From Salegentibacter sp. 24 (GTDB taxonomy: Bacteria; Bacteroidota; Bacteroidia; Flavobacteriales; Flavobacteriaceae), in assembly GCF_004362395.1 (NCBI RefSeq), contig NZ_SNWE01000013.1, positions 62,001 through 126,000 on the forward strand: DNA of 64,000 nt. Direction: 5' to 3'. The notes below the pieces were generated by a model. The model saw only the letters and a list, made by a program, of their open reading frames with translations. It was not told where the DNA came from and made no database searches. A program made the position numbers and the translations under genes. This document shows positions 9,369 to 18,498 of the stretch, one piece after another; the stretch's first letter is position 1, and each line of letters opens with the position of its first letter.

Positions 9369-9800
9369 TTAATCCTCGTCTACTAAAAGATTAAGAGTTA
9401 CATCTATATTATCTCTGGTCGCTCTGGAATAAGGACAAATCTCGTGAGCATCATTAATAATTTTTTCCCCTGTTTCTACATCTACTCCCGGCAGAAAGCA
9501 ATCCAGGACCACCGCTAATTGTAATTCTTTATTATCGGTTAGACCCAGTTTTACCTCTGCACTTACACTTAGTTCTTCCCCTAATTTGATATTGTGCTCT
9601 TTAGCCGCCTGCACTAAAGCTCCCCCAAAACAAGCAGAATAGCCTGCACCAAACAATTGCTCAGGATTAGTGAAATCTCCACCTTCACCCCCCATAGATT
9701 TAGGCATACTCAACTTTAAATCGAGGATTCCATCTTCACTTTTGGCGTGACCATTTCTGGTTCCATGGGTAGTAACTGTTGTTTTATACAAATTTTTCAT
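9369..9800 (-). CDS. Ohr-like OsmC family peroxiredoxin
   Basis: 143-residue thiol peroxidase of the Ohr/OsmC family, which detoxifies organic hydroperoxides in the cytosol. The two redox cysteines are visible in [10 protein letters not shown] (about residue 58) and [10 protein letters not shown] (about residue 122). The opening [20 protein letters not shown] and the segment [18 protein letters not shown] favour the Ohr subgroup over OsmC proper. Its start lies close to the divergent MeaB gene, so the two share a short upstream region. No adjacent MarR-type OhrR regulator is present. Confidence 0.9.
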   Translation of the reverse strand: MKNLYKTTVTTHGTRNGHAKSEDGILDLKLSMPKSMGGEGGDFTNPEQLFGAGYSACFGGALVQAAKEHNIKLGEELSVSAEVKLGLTDNKELQLAVVLDCFLPGVDVETGEKIINDAHEICPYSRATRDNIDVTLNLLVDED

Positions 9801-9870
9801 CGTTATTTAAGTTATATTTATTAGGCCTGAATATACCAAGCAAAAACAAGGCTCACAAAGATCGAATTCA

Positions 9871-9878
9871 TAAATTTG
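9871..9878 (+). promoter_or_regulatory. Possible -7 element for the MeaB gene
   Basis: TAAATTTG matches TAnnTTTG, 18 bases before the TTG codon at 9896 chosen as the MeaB start. No convincing -33 TTG is seen. Confidence 0.3.
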
Positions 9879-9895
9879 TCATAAATAACCTTAGC

Positions 9896-10984
9896 TTGAG
9901 CGAAAATAAACACAAATCGGCATTAAATGAATCTGGCAGCAGACCGGTTGCAGGCAATGTTAATCCCAAATCGGCTCAAAAAATAAGAGCATCCAGAAAG
10001 CGTAAATTTTTAGAAGAAGATTTACTTCAGCAATTGTTGGAAGGTAACAAAACCGCTCTTGGACGTGCGATAACTTTAGTGGAAAGCAATCAGTTTACAC
10101 ACCAGCAAAAAGCGCAACAGCTTTTGGAAAGTGCGCTGCCCTATAGCCAGAAATCGATCAGAATTGGAATTACCGGGGTGCCAGGTGTCGGGAAGAGTAC
10201 TTTTATAGAAAGTTTTGGCTCCTACTTAATCAGGCAGGGTAAAAAAGTTGCTGTATTAGCGGTAGATCCCAGTAGTAGCGTTTCTTCTGGGAGTATTTTA
10301 GGCGATAAGACAAGAATGGAAAACCTGGTAAAAGAAGAAAATGCTTTTATCCGCCCCTCGGCTTCCGGAACTTCACTTGGCGGGGTGGCAAAAAAAACCC
10401 GAGAAAGCATCATTCTTTGTGAAGCTGCAGGATTTGATATCGTTCTCATTGAAACCGTTGGTGTTGGTCAAAGTGAAACCACGGTTCACAGTATGACCGA
10501 TTTCTTCCTATTGCTAAAACTGGCCGGTGCCGGAGACGAGTTGCAAGGTATCAAACGTGGAATTATTGAGATGGCAGATGCCATAGTGATCAATAAGGCC
10601 GATGGGGATAATTTAAAGGCGGCTCGCGAAGCCAAATCAGAGTTTAATCGTGCCCTACAGTTATATCCATCAAAAGAAAGTGGCTGGAAACCCAAGGTTG
10701 CCCTTTGTAGTGCTTTACAGCAAACAGGGATTGAAAGTGTTTGGGAACTTATTGCTGAATTTCAAAAAAATGTAAAAGAAAACGGATATTTTCAGAAAAA
10801 TAGGAAAGAACAGAATAAGTTCTGGCTTTTACAAACTATAAACGAACACCTTAAAAACAGTTTCTATAGAAATCCGGTGATGAAAAAAGAACTGGAAATC
10901 CAGTTAAAAGCGATTGAAAGCAATAAAATCACTGCTTTTGCCGCAGCTGATCTCTTACTGGAAAAATATGAAAAACTGGATTAG
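9896..10984 (+). CDS. meaB: MeaB-type GTPase chaperone of a B12-dependent acyl-CoA mutase
   Basis: G3E-family GTPase that gates and protects the cofactor of adenosylcobalamin-dependent mutases. Walker A is [12 protein letters not shown], the base-recognition motif is NKADGDN, and [20 protein letters not shown] and VETVG-like ([11 protein letters not shown]) segments are family hallmarks. No ATG exists in frame before the conserved part. TTG at 9896 (then [13 protein letters not shown]) gives 362 residues, normal for MeaB; the open frame extends back to a TTG at 9779 inside the divergent gene. The neighbours are not mutase genes; a separate MeaB next to an IcmF that carries its own G domain implies another partner mutase outside the window. 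The 3' end overlaps the convergent PAP2 gene by 4 bases. Confidence 0.92.
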   Translation: MSENKHKSALNESGSRPVAGNVNPKSAQKIRASRKRKFLEEDLLQQLLEGNKTALGRAITLVESNQFTHQQKAQQLLESALPYSQKSIRIGITGVPGVGKSTFIESFGSYLIRQGKKVAVLAVDPSSSVSSGSILGDKTRMENLVKEENAFIRPSASGTSLGGVAKKTRESIILCEAAGFDIVLIETVGVGQSETTVHSMTDFFLLLKLAGAGDELQGIKRGIIEMADAIVINKADGDNLKAAREAKSEFNRALQLYPSKESGWKPKVALCSALQQTGIESVWELIAEFQKNVKENGYFQKNRKEQNKFWLLQTINEHLKNSFYRNPVMKKELEIQLKAIESNKITAFAAADLLLEKYEKLD

Positions 10985-11550
10985 GTTTTTTTGAACACTT
11001 CTTTCTGAACCCATTGGTGAAGTTTATAGAAAATAAAGCCTATCAATGCTCCCACTAGCATTCCCACTATGATATCACCCGGATAATGAACACCAAGATA
11101 TACCCGGCTATAGGCAACCAATAAGGCCCAAAAGACCAGCCAAATCATCATTTTCGGATATACTTTTCTAAATAATAAACCCAGGAAAACGGCTACCCCC
11201 ATCGAATTGGAAGCATGGGCTGAAAAGAAGCCGTAAGTGCCACAGCGAACAGCAACAAAACGAGCGTATTCCATCACACCTTCCTGCCGGCATGGCCTTA
11301 GGCGTTCAAAACCATCTTTAAACACATTGCCCAATTGATCTGTTGCGGTGATTAATAAGGTGATAAATACTACAGTAATCAGGCTGGGTTTCCATCCAAA
11401 TTTCTTGAAGATCAGAAATAAAAGTAACGCATATAAAGGGAGCGCTGTCCATTTATAAGTAATCAGTAGCCAAATCCAATCCCAGGATTCGCTTCCCAGA
11501 TTATTGAGCCAAATAAATAATCGATGATCTAATTCTATTAATTTTTCCAT
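10981..11550 (-). CDS. PAP2 family membrane phosphatase
   Basis: 189-residue integral membrane phosphatase of the PAP2 superfamily, which acts on lipid phosphates such as undecaprenyl or phosphatidylglycerol phosphate. The three catalytic motifs are present: [13 protein letters not shown] (KX6RP), FFSAHASNS (PSGH-like, here FSAH) and [16 protein letters not shown] (SRX5HX3D). About five or six membrane segments alternate with these motifs. It overlaps the upstream 76-residue gene by one base (TAATG), so the two are translationally coupled, and converges on meaB. The exact lipid substrate cannot be told from sequence. Confidence 0.88.
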   Translation of the reverse strand: MEKLIELDHRLFIWLNNLGSESWDWIWLLITYKWTALPLYALLLFLIFKKFGWKPSLITVVFITLLITATDQLGNVFKDGFERLRPCRQEGVMEYARFVAVRCGTYGFFSAHASNSMGVAVFLGLLFRKVYPKMMIWLVFWALLVAYSRVYLGVHYPGDIIVGMLVGALIGFIFYKLHQWVQKEVFKKT

Positions 11551-11780
11551 TAATCCTCTTCGTATCTTGCTATTTCCCTATCATAAAATTCGGAAGCTTC
11601 CTTGATAAGGTTTTCAGTTTCATTTTCGAGTTCTTCTTCATCGTGCTGGTCAAATTCTTCCAGCCATTCTATTTCATCGTTTTCCAAGTTGATTATAAAG
11701 CGTGGAAATTCGGTATGCACTACGAAAATTGCCGTTGGATAATCGGTATTATCACCGAGAAGAAATTTAGGGAAATCCAT
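11550..11780 (-). CDS. Conserved small acidic protein, function unknown
   Basis: 76-residue soluble protein with about one third Asp and Glu, most of them in the second half (EWLEEFDQHDEEELENETEN). The N-terminal half looks like a small beta-sheet (DYPTAIFVVHTEFPRFIINL). I do not recognise a named family; the size, composition and setting between a MATE and a PAP2 gene look like a conserved flavobacterial hypothetical. It starts 2 bases after the MATE stop and overlaps PAP2 by one base, so all three are probably one operon. Confidence 0.6.
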   Translation of the reverse strand: MDFPKFLLGDNTDYPTAIFVVHTEFPRFIINLENDEIEWLEEFDQHDEEELENETENLIKEASEFYDREIARYEED

Positions 11781-11782
11781 AA

Positions 11783-13153
11783 TTATATTTTTGATTGAAC
11801 AAGATTAGCTTCTTGCAAAATAAGTTTTTTTGATAAATAGTTAAATCGAATGTACAACATTAATGCCGAAGCAGAGAGTCCTGCCAAGAGGCCTAACCAA
11901 ATTCCCATACTCCCTAAATTTTCGGCCTTTCCATAATACCAGGAAACCGGGAAGCCGATAATCCAGTAAGCTATAAAACAGATTACTGTGGGAATCTTCA
12001 CATCCTGAAGGCCTCTTAAAGCACCGAGAATAACAACCTGCAACCCATCACTCAACTGAAATAACGCGGCAACTACGAGCAACTGGGACGCCAGGATAAT
12101 TACTTCCGCATTATCTATATAAAATGTGGGAAGCCAACTCTTAAGTAGAATAAAACCCAACGCAAATACTGCTTCAATTAAAAAAACCAACAGAAAAGTT
12201 GACAGGGCCACCCGTCGCAAATTTTTAAAATTTGCCAGCCCCTTTTGGTTTCCCACCCTAATAGTTGCGGTAACCCCAAGGCCAACTGCAATCATAAAGG
12301 TCATAGAAGCAAGATTCAGGGCTATTTGGTTGGCTGCCTGTGGGTTTGTCCCGAGTAAACCGGCAAGAAATACCGTAGCGGTAAAAATACCTACCTCAAA
12401 CAACATCTGAAGTGCGGTTGGAAAACCAAGGCTTAGTAATCTTTTAAAAACTTCAGCATTTAAGGATTCCTTTTTACCCCATTTAAAATATTCCGTAAAT
12501 TTCTTTTTACGTCTTAAAATCTCCCACACAAACCACAACATAAAGAAACGAGAAATCAATGTACCGATAGCGGCACCTTCCAGTTCTAACCTTGGAAAGA
12601 ACCAAATCCCATAGATAAGAAGGTAATTAAAAATCACATTGACCACGTTGGCTATTAAGGTAGCATACATGGCATATTTGGTCTGCGAAAGACCATCAGC
12701 AAACTGTTTAAAAGCCTGGAAAATCATCAGTGGAATCATGGAAAACGCCACAATATTTAGATATGGAATGGCCAGTTCCACCACCTCTGGTGGCTGATCT
12801 AAATAATACAAAACAGGTTTTGCCACCAGCAGGGTTAAGAAAAGAAGAATTCCATTTATGGTACACAAGATAACCCCGTGATGAAAATAGCTTCGGCCTT
12901 TATTGATATCCTGTGCCCCATCGGCCTCAGCAATTAAAGGCGTTATGGCAAATGAAAACCCAATTCCCAGGGAAAGTGCTATAAATACAAGTGAATTCCC
13001 TAAAGAAACCGCAGCAAGTGGTGCCGGGCCCAGTTGACCAATCATTAGGTTATCTACTAAGCCTACCATCACATGCCCCAACTGCCCGAGCATTACGGGG
13101 AAGGCGATATGTAGGTTTTTACCGAATTCTTTGGTGTAGGCGCTTAGTTGCAA
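11783..13153 (-). CDS. MATE family efflux transporter
   Basis: 456-residue twelve-helix antiporter of the multidrug and toxic compound extrusion family, probably exporting cationic drugs or metabolites in exchange for Na+ or H+. MATE hallmarks are the opening IAFPVMLGQLGHVMVGLVDN and the mid-protein LEGAAIGTLISR and GFPTALQMLFEVG segments, with the two six-helix halves visible. The start codon is TTG at 13153; the nearby ATG (13156-13158) is out of frame and stops after four codons. A promoter -7 box (CAAAGATA on the plus strand) lies 18 bases upstream inside an inverted repeat. Confidence 0.93.
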   Translation of the reverse strand: MQLSAYTKEFGKNLHIAFPVMLGQLGHVMVGLVDNLMIGQLGPAPLAAVSLGNSLVFIALSLGIGFSFAITPLIAEADGAQDINKGRSYFHHGVILCTINGILLFLTLLVAKPVLYYLDQPPEVVELAIPYLNIVAFSMIPLMIFQAFKQFADGLSQTKYAMYATLIANVVNVIFNYLLIYGIWFFPRLELEGAAIGTLISRFFMLWFVWEILRRKKKFTEYFKWGKKESLNAEVFKRLLSLGFPTALQMLFEVGIFTATVFLAGLLGTNPQAANQIALNLASMTFMIAVGLGVTATIRVGNQKGLANFKNLRRVALSTFLLVFLIEAVFALGFILLKSWLPTFYIDNAEVIILASQLLVVAALFQLSDGLQVVILGALRGLQDVKIPTVICFIAYWIIGFPVSWYYGKAENLGSMGIWLGLLAGLSASALMLYIRFNYLSKKLILQEANLVQSKI

Positions 13154-13165
13154 AACATAAATTTT

Positions 13166-13194
13166 GGCGGCAAAGATAGCAGGATTTTGCCGCC
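13166..13194 (-). promoter_or_regulatory. Inverted repeat over the MATE promoter
   Basis: Perfect 9-base inverted repeat GGCGGCAAA (13166-13174) / TTTGCCGCC (13186-13194) with an 11-base centre. The minus-strand -7 box TATCTTTG (13178-13171) overlaps one arm. It could be an operator for a repressor of the efflux gene or an RNA hairpin; the sequence does not decide. Confidence 0.45.
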
Positions 13195-13233
13195 CTAAAA
13201 TTTAAATGGAATAAAGAATTAATAAATTTATGT

Positions 13234-14652
13234 TTATAGCTTTTGTTCTTTATTCAAATCTATATGCCTTATTCCGTATTTGTCAACCAAATAGATTAAT
13301 GAGGTCATGGTAGCTGCACCTAATTCCAATTCACGTTTATTAACATGTTCAAAGGTATCCGTTGCGGCGTGATGATGGTCAAAATATCTTTGAGAGTCAG
13401 GCCGCAATCCCGCCAGAACAATATCTCCTTTTTTCAACGGCCCGATATCTGCTCCGCTTCCACCCTGTTCAAAATAATGAATTAGGTAGGGTTTAAAAAG
13501 TGGTTTCCAGCTTTCAATTTGTGCGAATTGGGCATCATCGGCATCAAAGGAAAAACCCCGGGGGGTAAATCCACCGGCGTCACTTTCTAAAGCGAAAATG
13601 TGGTTTTCATTTTTAGCATGAGCTACATCGGCATATTTATTTCCCCCACGTAAACCGTTCTCTTCATTCATAAACAGCACCACTCTGATTGTTCTCTTAG
13701 GCTGGTAACCGGTTTCTTTAAACAATCTTAGAACTTCCATGGACTGCACTACTCCCGCACCATCGTCATGGGAGCCGTCACCCAGATCCCAGGAATCCAA
13801 ATGGCCACCCACGACCATAATTTCCTGCGGAAATTCACTACCGGTAATTTCTCCTATCACATTATAAGATTGAACTTCCCCGTGATTTTCAGAACTCAAC
13901 TTATAGTAAAATTCAAGATCCTTTTTAAGTTTTAACATCCCTGAAAGGTATTCAGCGTCCTGGGTGCTAATAGCTGCAGCCGGAATCCTTTTGTTAATAG
14001 GCAAATCACCATAACTCATAGAACCCGTATGCGGGTTATCATCAATTTTATGGCTCAGAGATCTCACAATCACACCAGCAGCCCCGTATTTAGCCGCGGC
14101 TTCCGCTCCAGAATACCGCTGATCTACGCAACCTCCATAGGCCTCAAAGGTCTGGATCAGCTTGGGATCCATAGGTCGGTTGTAGAAAACGATCTTACCC
14201 TTTATTTGATCTTTGTAATTTTCAAGATCCTGAATTCCCTGTACCTCTATTACCTTTGCTTTTAATCCGCCCGGGCTGGTGGCCACAGAGCCTCCTAAAG
14301 CGGTAATATTCATCGGGGTAGTCATTCCAGGACCAGTTTGCAAATAAGCGTGCTCGCGTGCCCCACGAGTCCATTTAGGAACCATTACCGGTTGCAACCA
14401 AACTTTGTCCAATCCTAACTCTTCTAACTGAGCCTTTGTATATTCCACTGCCTCCTGCGCATTTAAAGAACCCGACAGTCGACTACCAATATTGTTGGAA
14501 AGATGCTCCAGCCATTGGTAACTTTTTCCATTGACCAGGGCGGCATCGTAAATTTCGCGGATCTTAAGGGAATCTTCTTTAACCTGCGGGGTCTGGGCCG
14601 CTAGGCTCAAAGTGAATATCAAAAAGAATGTAGCAAAAATGTATTTTTTCAT
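13234..14652 (-). CDS. Secreted M28 family metallopeptidase (carboxypeptidase Q-like)
   Basis: 472-residue exported zinc peptidase. Signal peptide MKKYIFATFFLIFTLSLAAQ is followed by a PA-domain-like insert (KYGAAGVIVRSLSHKID) and an M28 catalytic domain. Metal and catalytic residues are seen in GGHLDSWDLGDGSHDDGAG (His, Asp, Asp) and FMNEENGLRGG (Glu-Glu), with a final His in YFDHHHAATDTFEHVN. This matches periplasmic or secreted di-zinc aminopeptidases and the carboxypeptidase Q group. It is a single gene on the minus strand with about 240 bases of noncoding DNA upstream. Confidence 0.9.
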   Translation of the reverse strand: MKKYIFATFFLIFTLSLAAQTPQVKEDSLKIREIYDAALVNGKSYQWLEHLSNNIGSRLSGSLNAQEAVEYTKAQLEELGLDKVWLQPVMVPKWTRGAREHAYLQTGPGMTTPMNITALGGSVATSPGGLKAKVIEVQGIQDLENYKDQIKGKIVFYNRPMDPKLIQTFEAYGGCVDQRYSGAEAAAKYGAAGVIVRSLSHKIDDNPHTGSMSYGDLPINKRIPAAAISTQDAEYLSGMLKLKKDLEFYYKLSSENHGEVQSYNVIGEITGSEFPQEIMVVGGHLDSWDLGDGSHDDGAGVVQSMEVLRLFKETGYQPKRTIRVVLFMNEENGLRGGNKYADVAHAKNENHIFALESDAGGFTPRGFSFDADDAQFAQIESWKPLFKPYLIHYFEQGGSGADIGPLKKGDIVLAGLRPDSQRYFDHHHAATDTFEHVNKRELELGAATMTSLIYLVDKYGIRHIDLNKEQKL

Positions 14653-14869
14653 TATGGAAACTGAATTTTATTATAGAACATATTGATTACGAAAATAATT
14701 ATTACTTCCCAGGCAATTCATTATAAGGTGTTTTTTTCTGAAATTTTTTAAAGTATTTTATTTTTTTACCTGGTCCTTGTCATGTATAAACAATTAATGT
14801 GCCTGAACACGCTTTAATTTTTGCTGATTTATAGCCAGTTTTAATAAGCTTCAAAAAATATAAATTTTA

Positions 14870-14877
14870 TATCTTCG
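14870..14877 (+). promoter_or_regulatory. Probable -7 element for the GNAT-like gene
   Basis: TATCTTCG, a common variant of TAnnTTTG, lies 18 bases before the TTG start codon at 14896. Confidence 0.3.
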
Positions 14878-14895
14878 CCCCTAAATTATAGCAGT

Positions 14896-15492
14896 TTGGA
14901 TAAAGAAGAAAAACAGGAGATTATCACAAAAGTCACCAGCCTTTTAAAGGAGATTCCATCTTCTATGGATATCGTTAAAAAAGGAGGAAATCGCCACAAG
15001 CGCTTTGAATATCTTGCCACACATATGGTAGAAAAAGCTATTGAGAAGGATGCGCTTATCATTTCTGAAAACCGAATGGGAATTGCGATTTTATTTAAAA
15101 CCAGCAGAAAAGAAGATAATTTCCTAAAAGATATCTGGACCCAAATTGGTCTGGTTCTAAATGTAACCGGCATTAAGAATGCTTATCAAATTGTAAAAAA
15201 TCAGAATTATATTAAAAAGCAACGCCCACAAACTGGGGAATATCTTTATTGCTGGTTCTGGGGAATTTTAGCGGAATCCCGAGGTGCAGATACTCAGGTG
15301 GGAAAAGAAATGAAAGATGAATTCTACCGACAGGCTAAAGAATACCAGATCCCACTTTATGCTGAAACCAGAATGCGTAAAAACGCACTGGTTTATCAGC
15401 GATTTGGATTTGAGTTATTTCACCAATGGCTACACCCCAGTGGCGACACGATGTACTTTTTAAGGTATAACCCTCCAGGGAACGAGCGCTAA
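14896..15492 (+). CDS. GNAT-like N-acetyltransferase domain protein
   Basis: 198-residue soluble protein. The C-terminal half has GNAT-like features: a strand and helix with LYCWFWGILAESRGADTQVG, then PLYAETRMRKNALVYQRFGFELFHQW, resembling the acyl-CoA fold's final strands where an older copy of the residue set Y-x-R-x-G-F is common. The start is TTG at 14896 (MDKEEKQEII); the next in-frame ATG is 23 codons in and would cut the first helix. The substrate is unknown. It converges with the NtrC-like regulator gene with 6 bases between them. Confidence 0.6.
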   Translation: MDKEEKQEIITKVTSLLKEIPSSMDIVKKGGNRHKRFEYLATHMVEKAIEKDALIISENRMGIAILFKTSRKEDNFLKDIWTQIGLVLNVTGIKNAYQIVKNQNYIKKQRPQTGEYLYCWFWGILAESRGADTQVGKEMKDEFYRQAKEYQIPLYAETRMRKNALVYQRFGFELFHQWLHPSGDTMYFLRYNPPGNER

Positions 15493-15498
15493 AGTTCT

Positions 15499-16665
15499 TT
15501 AGAATTTACTACCAAAAAGTTTTACATCTTCTTCGGATATTTTTTCCCCGCCCAGGATAATAAGACGCTCTATTACATTTCGCAACTCTCGTATGTTTCC
15601 CCGCCAGTCATAATCTTTTAGGAGCTTTAAAGCATCCTGGGTAAATTCTTTTTTACCCGAACCGTGTTCCAGGGAAATCTTTTCACTAAAATAATCGATA
15701 AGCAAGGGAATATCTTCACGTCGATCATTTAACGAGGGAACTTCTATTAGAATTACCGCGAGCCTGTGATAAAGATCCTCACGGAATTTCTTCTCCTCTA
15801 TTTCACTTTTCAAGTCCTTGTTTGTTGCAGCAATCACTCGTACATCTACTTTAATATCCTTACCACTACCTACCCGTGAAATCTTGCTTTCCTGAAGAGC
15901 GCGTAAAACTTTAGCCTGGGCCGAAAGACTCATATCGCCAATTTCATCCAGGAAAATGGTTCCGCCATTGGCCTCCTCAAACTTCCCGGCACGATCTCTA
16001 TTGGCCGAAGTAAAAGCTCCTTTGATATGTCCGAAAAGCTCACTTTCAATAAGTTCAGAAGGAATCGCAGCGCAATTCACCTCTATCATTGGCCCTTTGG
16101 AGCGTTCACTTTTTTCATGGATCCAATGGGCTACGAGTTCTTTCCCGGTACCATTTTGACCGGTGATCAGAACCCGGGCATCGGTTGGTGCTACTTTTTC
16201 AATTAAATTTTTGATTCTCTGAATTTCATCGGACTCACCGACCATCTCATAATTCTTGCTTACCTTTTTCTTAAGCCTGGTATTTTCTACCACCAGTTCC
16301 TTTCGATCCAGGGCATTTCTAACCGTATTGAGTAGCCGGTTTAAATCTGGTGGTTTGGCAATATAATCAAAAGCGCCAATTTTCATCGTATTAACCGCGG
16401 TTTCAAGATCACCGTGACCAGAAATCATCACTACCGGAATCTCGGGCTTTATTTTCATTATAGCCTCCAGTACTTCTACCCCATCCATTTTAGGCATTTT
16501 TATATCGCAGAGTACCAGGTCAAAATCCTGATCTTTTATTTTTTCAATTCCTTCAAGACCATCTGCTGCTTCCTCAACCTGGTAATTTTTACTCTCTTCG
16601 GTAAGGATTTTTACTAAAACCCTTCTTATGGATGCTTCGTCTTCAATTAATAAAATGTGTGCCAT
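15499..16665 (-). CDS. NtrC-like response regulator with sigma-54 AAA+ domain, no DNA-binding domain
   Basis: 388-residue two-component regulator. The receiver domain has Asp54 (VLCDIKMPKMDG) and Lys104 (YIAKP). The AAA+ domain has Walker A GQNGTGKE (169-176), Walker B GGTIFLDEIGDM (Asp240-Glu241) and the arginine-finger region FREDLYHRL. The sigma-54 contact loop, normally GAFTGA, reads GAFTSA (216-221). The protein ends at ERLIILGGEKISEEDVKLFG, so it lacks the Fis-type helix-turn-helix found at the end of most NtrC relatives. No histidine kinase gene is adjacent. It may activate sigma-54 promoters from solution or through a partner. Confidence 0.88.
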   Translation of the reverse strand: MAHILLIEDEASIRRVLVKILTEESKNYQVEEAADGLEGIEKIKDQDFDLVLCDIKMPKMDGVEVLEAIMKIKPEIPVVMISGHGDLETAVNTMKIGAFDYIAKPPDLNRLLNTVRNALDRKELVVENTRLKKKVSKNYEMVGESDEIQRIKNLIEKVAPTDARVLITGQNGTGKELVAHWIHEKSERSKGPMIEVNCAAIPSELIESELFGHIKGAFTSANRDRAGKFEEANGGTIFLDEIGDMSLSAQAKVLRALQESKISRVGSGKDIKVDVRVIAATNKDLKSEIEEKKFREDLYHRLAVILIEVPSLNDRREDIPLLIDYFSEKISLEHGSGKKEFTQDALKLLKDYDWRGNIRELRNVIERLIILGGEKISEEDVKLFGSKF

Positions 16666-16666
16666 A

Positions 16667-17578
16667 TTACAAAATACTAAATTTTAAACCGCTGCGGGCA
16701 TAGAATGTATTGTTTTCATCTATTGTATACAGGTCCTCCCGGTCCTTATCTCTTAGCCGAATATCGTTTATAAGGGTGTAACCTGCATAGGCATAAAATG
16801 AAATATGCTCGGTGAAATTATATTGGTAACCCAGGCCACTGAGTACAATAGTCATAGACATGCTTTCTGCAAGTCTATTGGTGCCGGGATTGGTCTGCGG
16901 ATAAGGATTGAAATTTTGCTGCAGATTTGCGAAAAACCCGTCTAAGGTTACAAAGCCCTGAACCTGGTGTTTCTCATTTAAATAGTGGATAAGATTTGTT
17001 TTTGGAATTCCAAGGGCATAGGACCATTTCTCATCAAAACGCTTATAATAGTTAATTACGGGTAGGGGAAATGGAAATCCTGTGGTTGTGGAATAACTCA
17101 AGCCTAAAATTAATCGCCAGGGTTCTACATAACGTGGGTCTTCCTTAATTTTTATAAAATATACAGAACCGGTATAGATAAAATCATCTTTCACCAATTC
17201 ATCAGTTGTGAAATTAGAAGCCACCTTCACCCCTGTTTCGGCGCCAAAACGCCATAGATCGTTCATTTTAAATGTGTAGCCTATTTTCCCGGTGAAAGAT
17301 TGAAAACGATCTAAATTGTTGGTGGAGAAAGTTTCATCGTTCCTATACCTGAAATTAACATTTCGGTATTCTACTCCAGGAATTAAATAAGCGTCATTTT
17401 CATTTAGTTTGATAGGGAAATTCACAAAGGTCCTAAATCTTCTAAATGAATTATCCGAATCCGACTGGGGAAAATAAGTGTATTCTATCCGTGCCAAATC
17501 TGTAGATTGTGCCATTACCGGAAAAGTCACAAATCCCAGTAGCAGAAAAACTACAACTAAATTAAGGGGCTTATTCAT
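16667..17578 (-). CDS. Outer-membrane beta-barrel protein (DUF6268-like)
   Basis: Exported protein of 303 residues with a signal peptide (MNKPLNLVVVFLLLGFVTFPVMAQ) and then alternating amphipathic strands rich in Tyr, Phe and Asn, ending with a terminal aromatic or hydrophobic strand (YARSGLKFSIL), as in outer-membrane barrels. Strand motifs such as YTFKMNDLWRFGAETGVKV and YNFTEHISFYAYAGYTL fit the DUF6268 group, which is tentative. The start is set at ATG 17578; the open frame extends 14 codons further but without a signal-like sequence. It overlaps the stop of the upstream channel gene by 8 bases. Confidence 0.6.
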   Translation of the reverse strand: MNKPLNLVVVFLLLGFVTFPVMAQSTDLARIEYTYFPQSDSDNSFRRFRTFVNFPIKLNENDAYLIPGVEYRNVNFRYRNDETFSTNNLDRFQSFTGKIGYTFKMNDLWRFGAETGVKVASNFTTDELVKDDFIYTGSVYFIKIKEDPRYVEPWRLILGLSYSTTTGFPFPLPVINYYKRFDEKWSYALGIPKTNLIHYLNEKHQVQGFVTLDGFFANLQQNFNPYPQTNPGTNRLAESMSMTIVLSGLGYQYNFTEHISFYAYAGYTLINDIRLRDKDREDLYTIDENNTFYARSGLKFSIL

Positions 17579-18494
17579 CTTTGGGTGAATTTTGATTTTG
17601 AGTAGGATAAAAATGAACATCCCGCTGTGGAAAAGGAATTGTAATATTATTCATCCTGAATTCTTCATCTATTTTAAATCGAAGTGCACTTTTTATTTTG
17701 GGATCTACAAAACTATCGGTTACATAAAAATGCAACGAAAAATCCAGGGCTGAATCGCCAAAATCCTCAAAGAGCACAAAGGGCTCTGGGCTATCCATGA
17801 CATTTTTATTTTCCTTTGCACATTTTACCAGTACCTGTTTTACTCTTTGAGTATCACTGCCATAAGCCACACCCACACTTACCGATTCTCTTGTGACCTC
17901 ATGATTTTGGGTATAATTCAGAATCACATCGCTCATAAACTTGTGATTGGGAATAATCATCACTTTATCATCCCTTGTCAGGGCACGGGTAGTTCTCAAT
18001 TTAATTTCAAAAACACGTCCAACCCTTCCATCCATCTCAATCACATCTCCAACTAATAAAGATTTATCTAAAATGATAAAAATTCCTCCGATTATATCCT
18101 GGAAAAACTCCTGTAAAGCTAAACCTATACCTACAAAAAGTGCAGCGGAAGCTGTTAAAAGTATGGTAATATTTATCCCGGCGGAACTTAGGGTAATAAG
18201 AATAACGACCAGGTAGACGAAGTATTTTATAAATTTAAATACGCTTATAAATTTATGTTTGTCTTCCTTGGCTAATTTTCCGGTAATAAAGGAACGAATC
18301 ATCCGAAGCACAATTCCGGTCACCACGAATGCCAGTATGACAAGCAATATTAGACTTACCGTAATCTCAATTGGCGTACCACTAACTTCATATTTAAAAA
18401 GGATGAGATTCCAGAAATCAACAATATTACCCCAAATATCTTCTTCCACTACTTCTTTTAAGGCTTCCGTGGTTCCCTGATCCTGTTCCTGCAT
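17571..18494 (-). CDS. Small-conductance mechanosensitive channel (MscS family)
   Basis: 307-residue inner-membrane channel of the MscS type that opens under membrane tension to release solutes. Three membrane helices precede the pore helix with LLTASAALFVGIGLALQEFFQDIIGGIFIIL (split: SAALFVGIGLALQEFFQDII), then the beta domain VGDVIEMDGRVGRVFEIKLRTT and the C-terminal alpha/beta part. The start is set at ATG 18494, four bases after the stop of the ABC permease gene; a longer frame runs back to 18548 inside that gene. It is probably in the operon with the ABC exporter. Confidence 0.92.
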   Translation of the reverse strand: MQEQDQGTTEALKEVVEEDIWGNIVDFWNLILFKYEVSGTPIEITVSLILLVILAFVVTGIVLRMIRSFITGKLAKEDKHKFISVFKFIKYFVYLVVILITLSSAGINITILLTASAALFVGIGLALQEFFQDIIGGIFIILDKSLLVGDVIEMDGRVGRVFEIKLRTTRALTRDDKVMIIPNHKFMSDVILNYTQNHEVTRESVSVGVAYGSDTQRVKQVLVKCAKENKNVMDSPEPFVLFEDFGDSALDFSLHFYVTDSFVDPKIKSALRFKIDEEFRMNNITIPFPQRDVHFYPTQNQNSPKDE

Positions 18495-18498
18495 TTTT

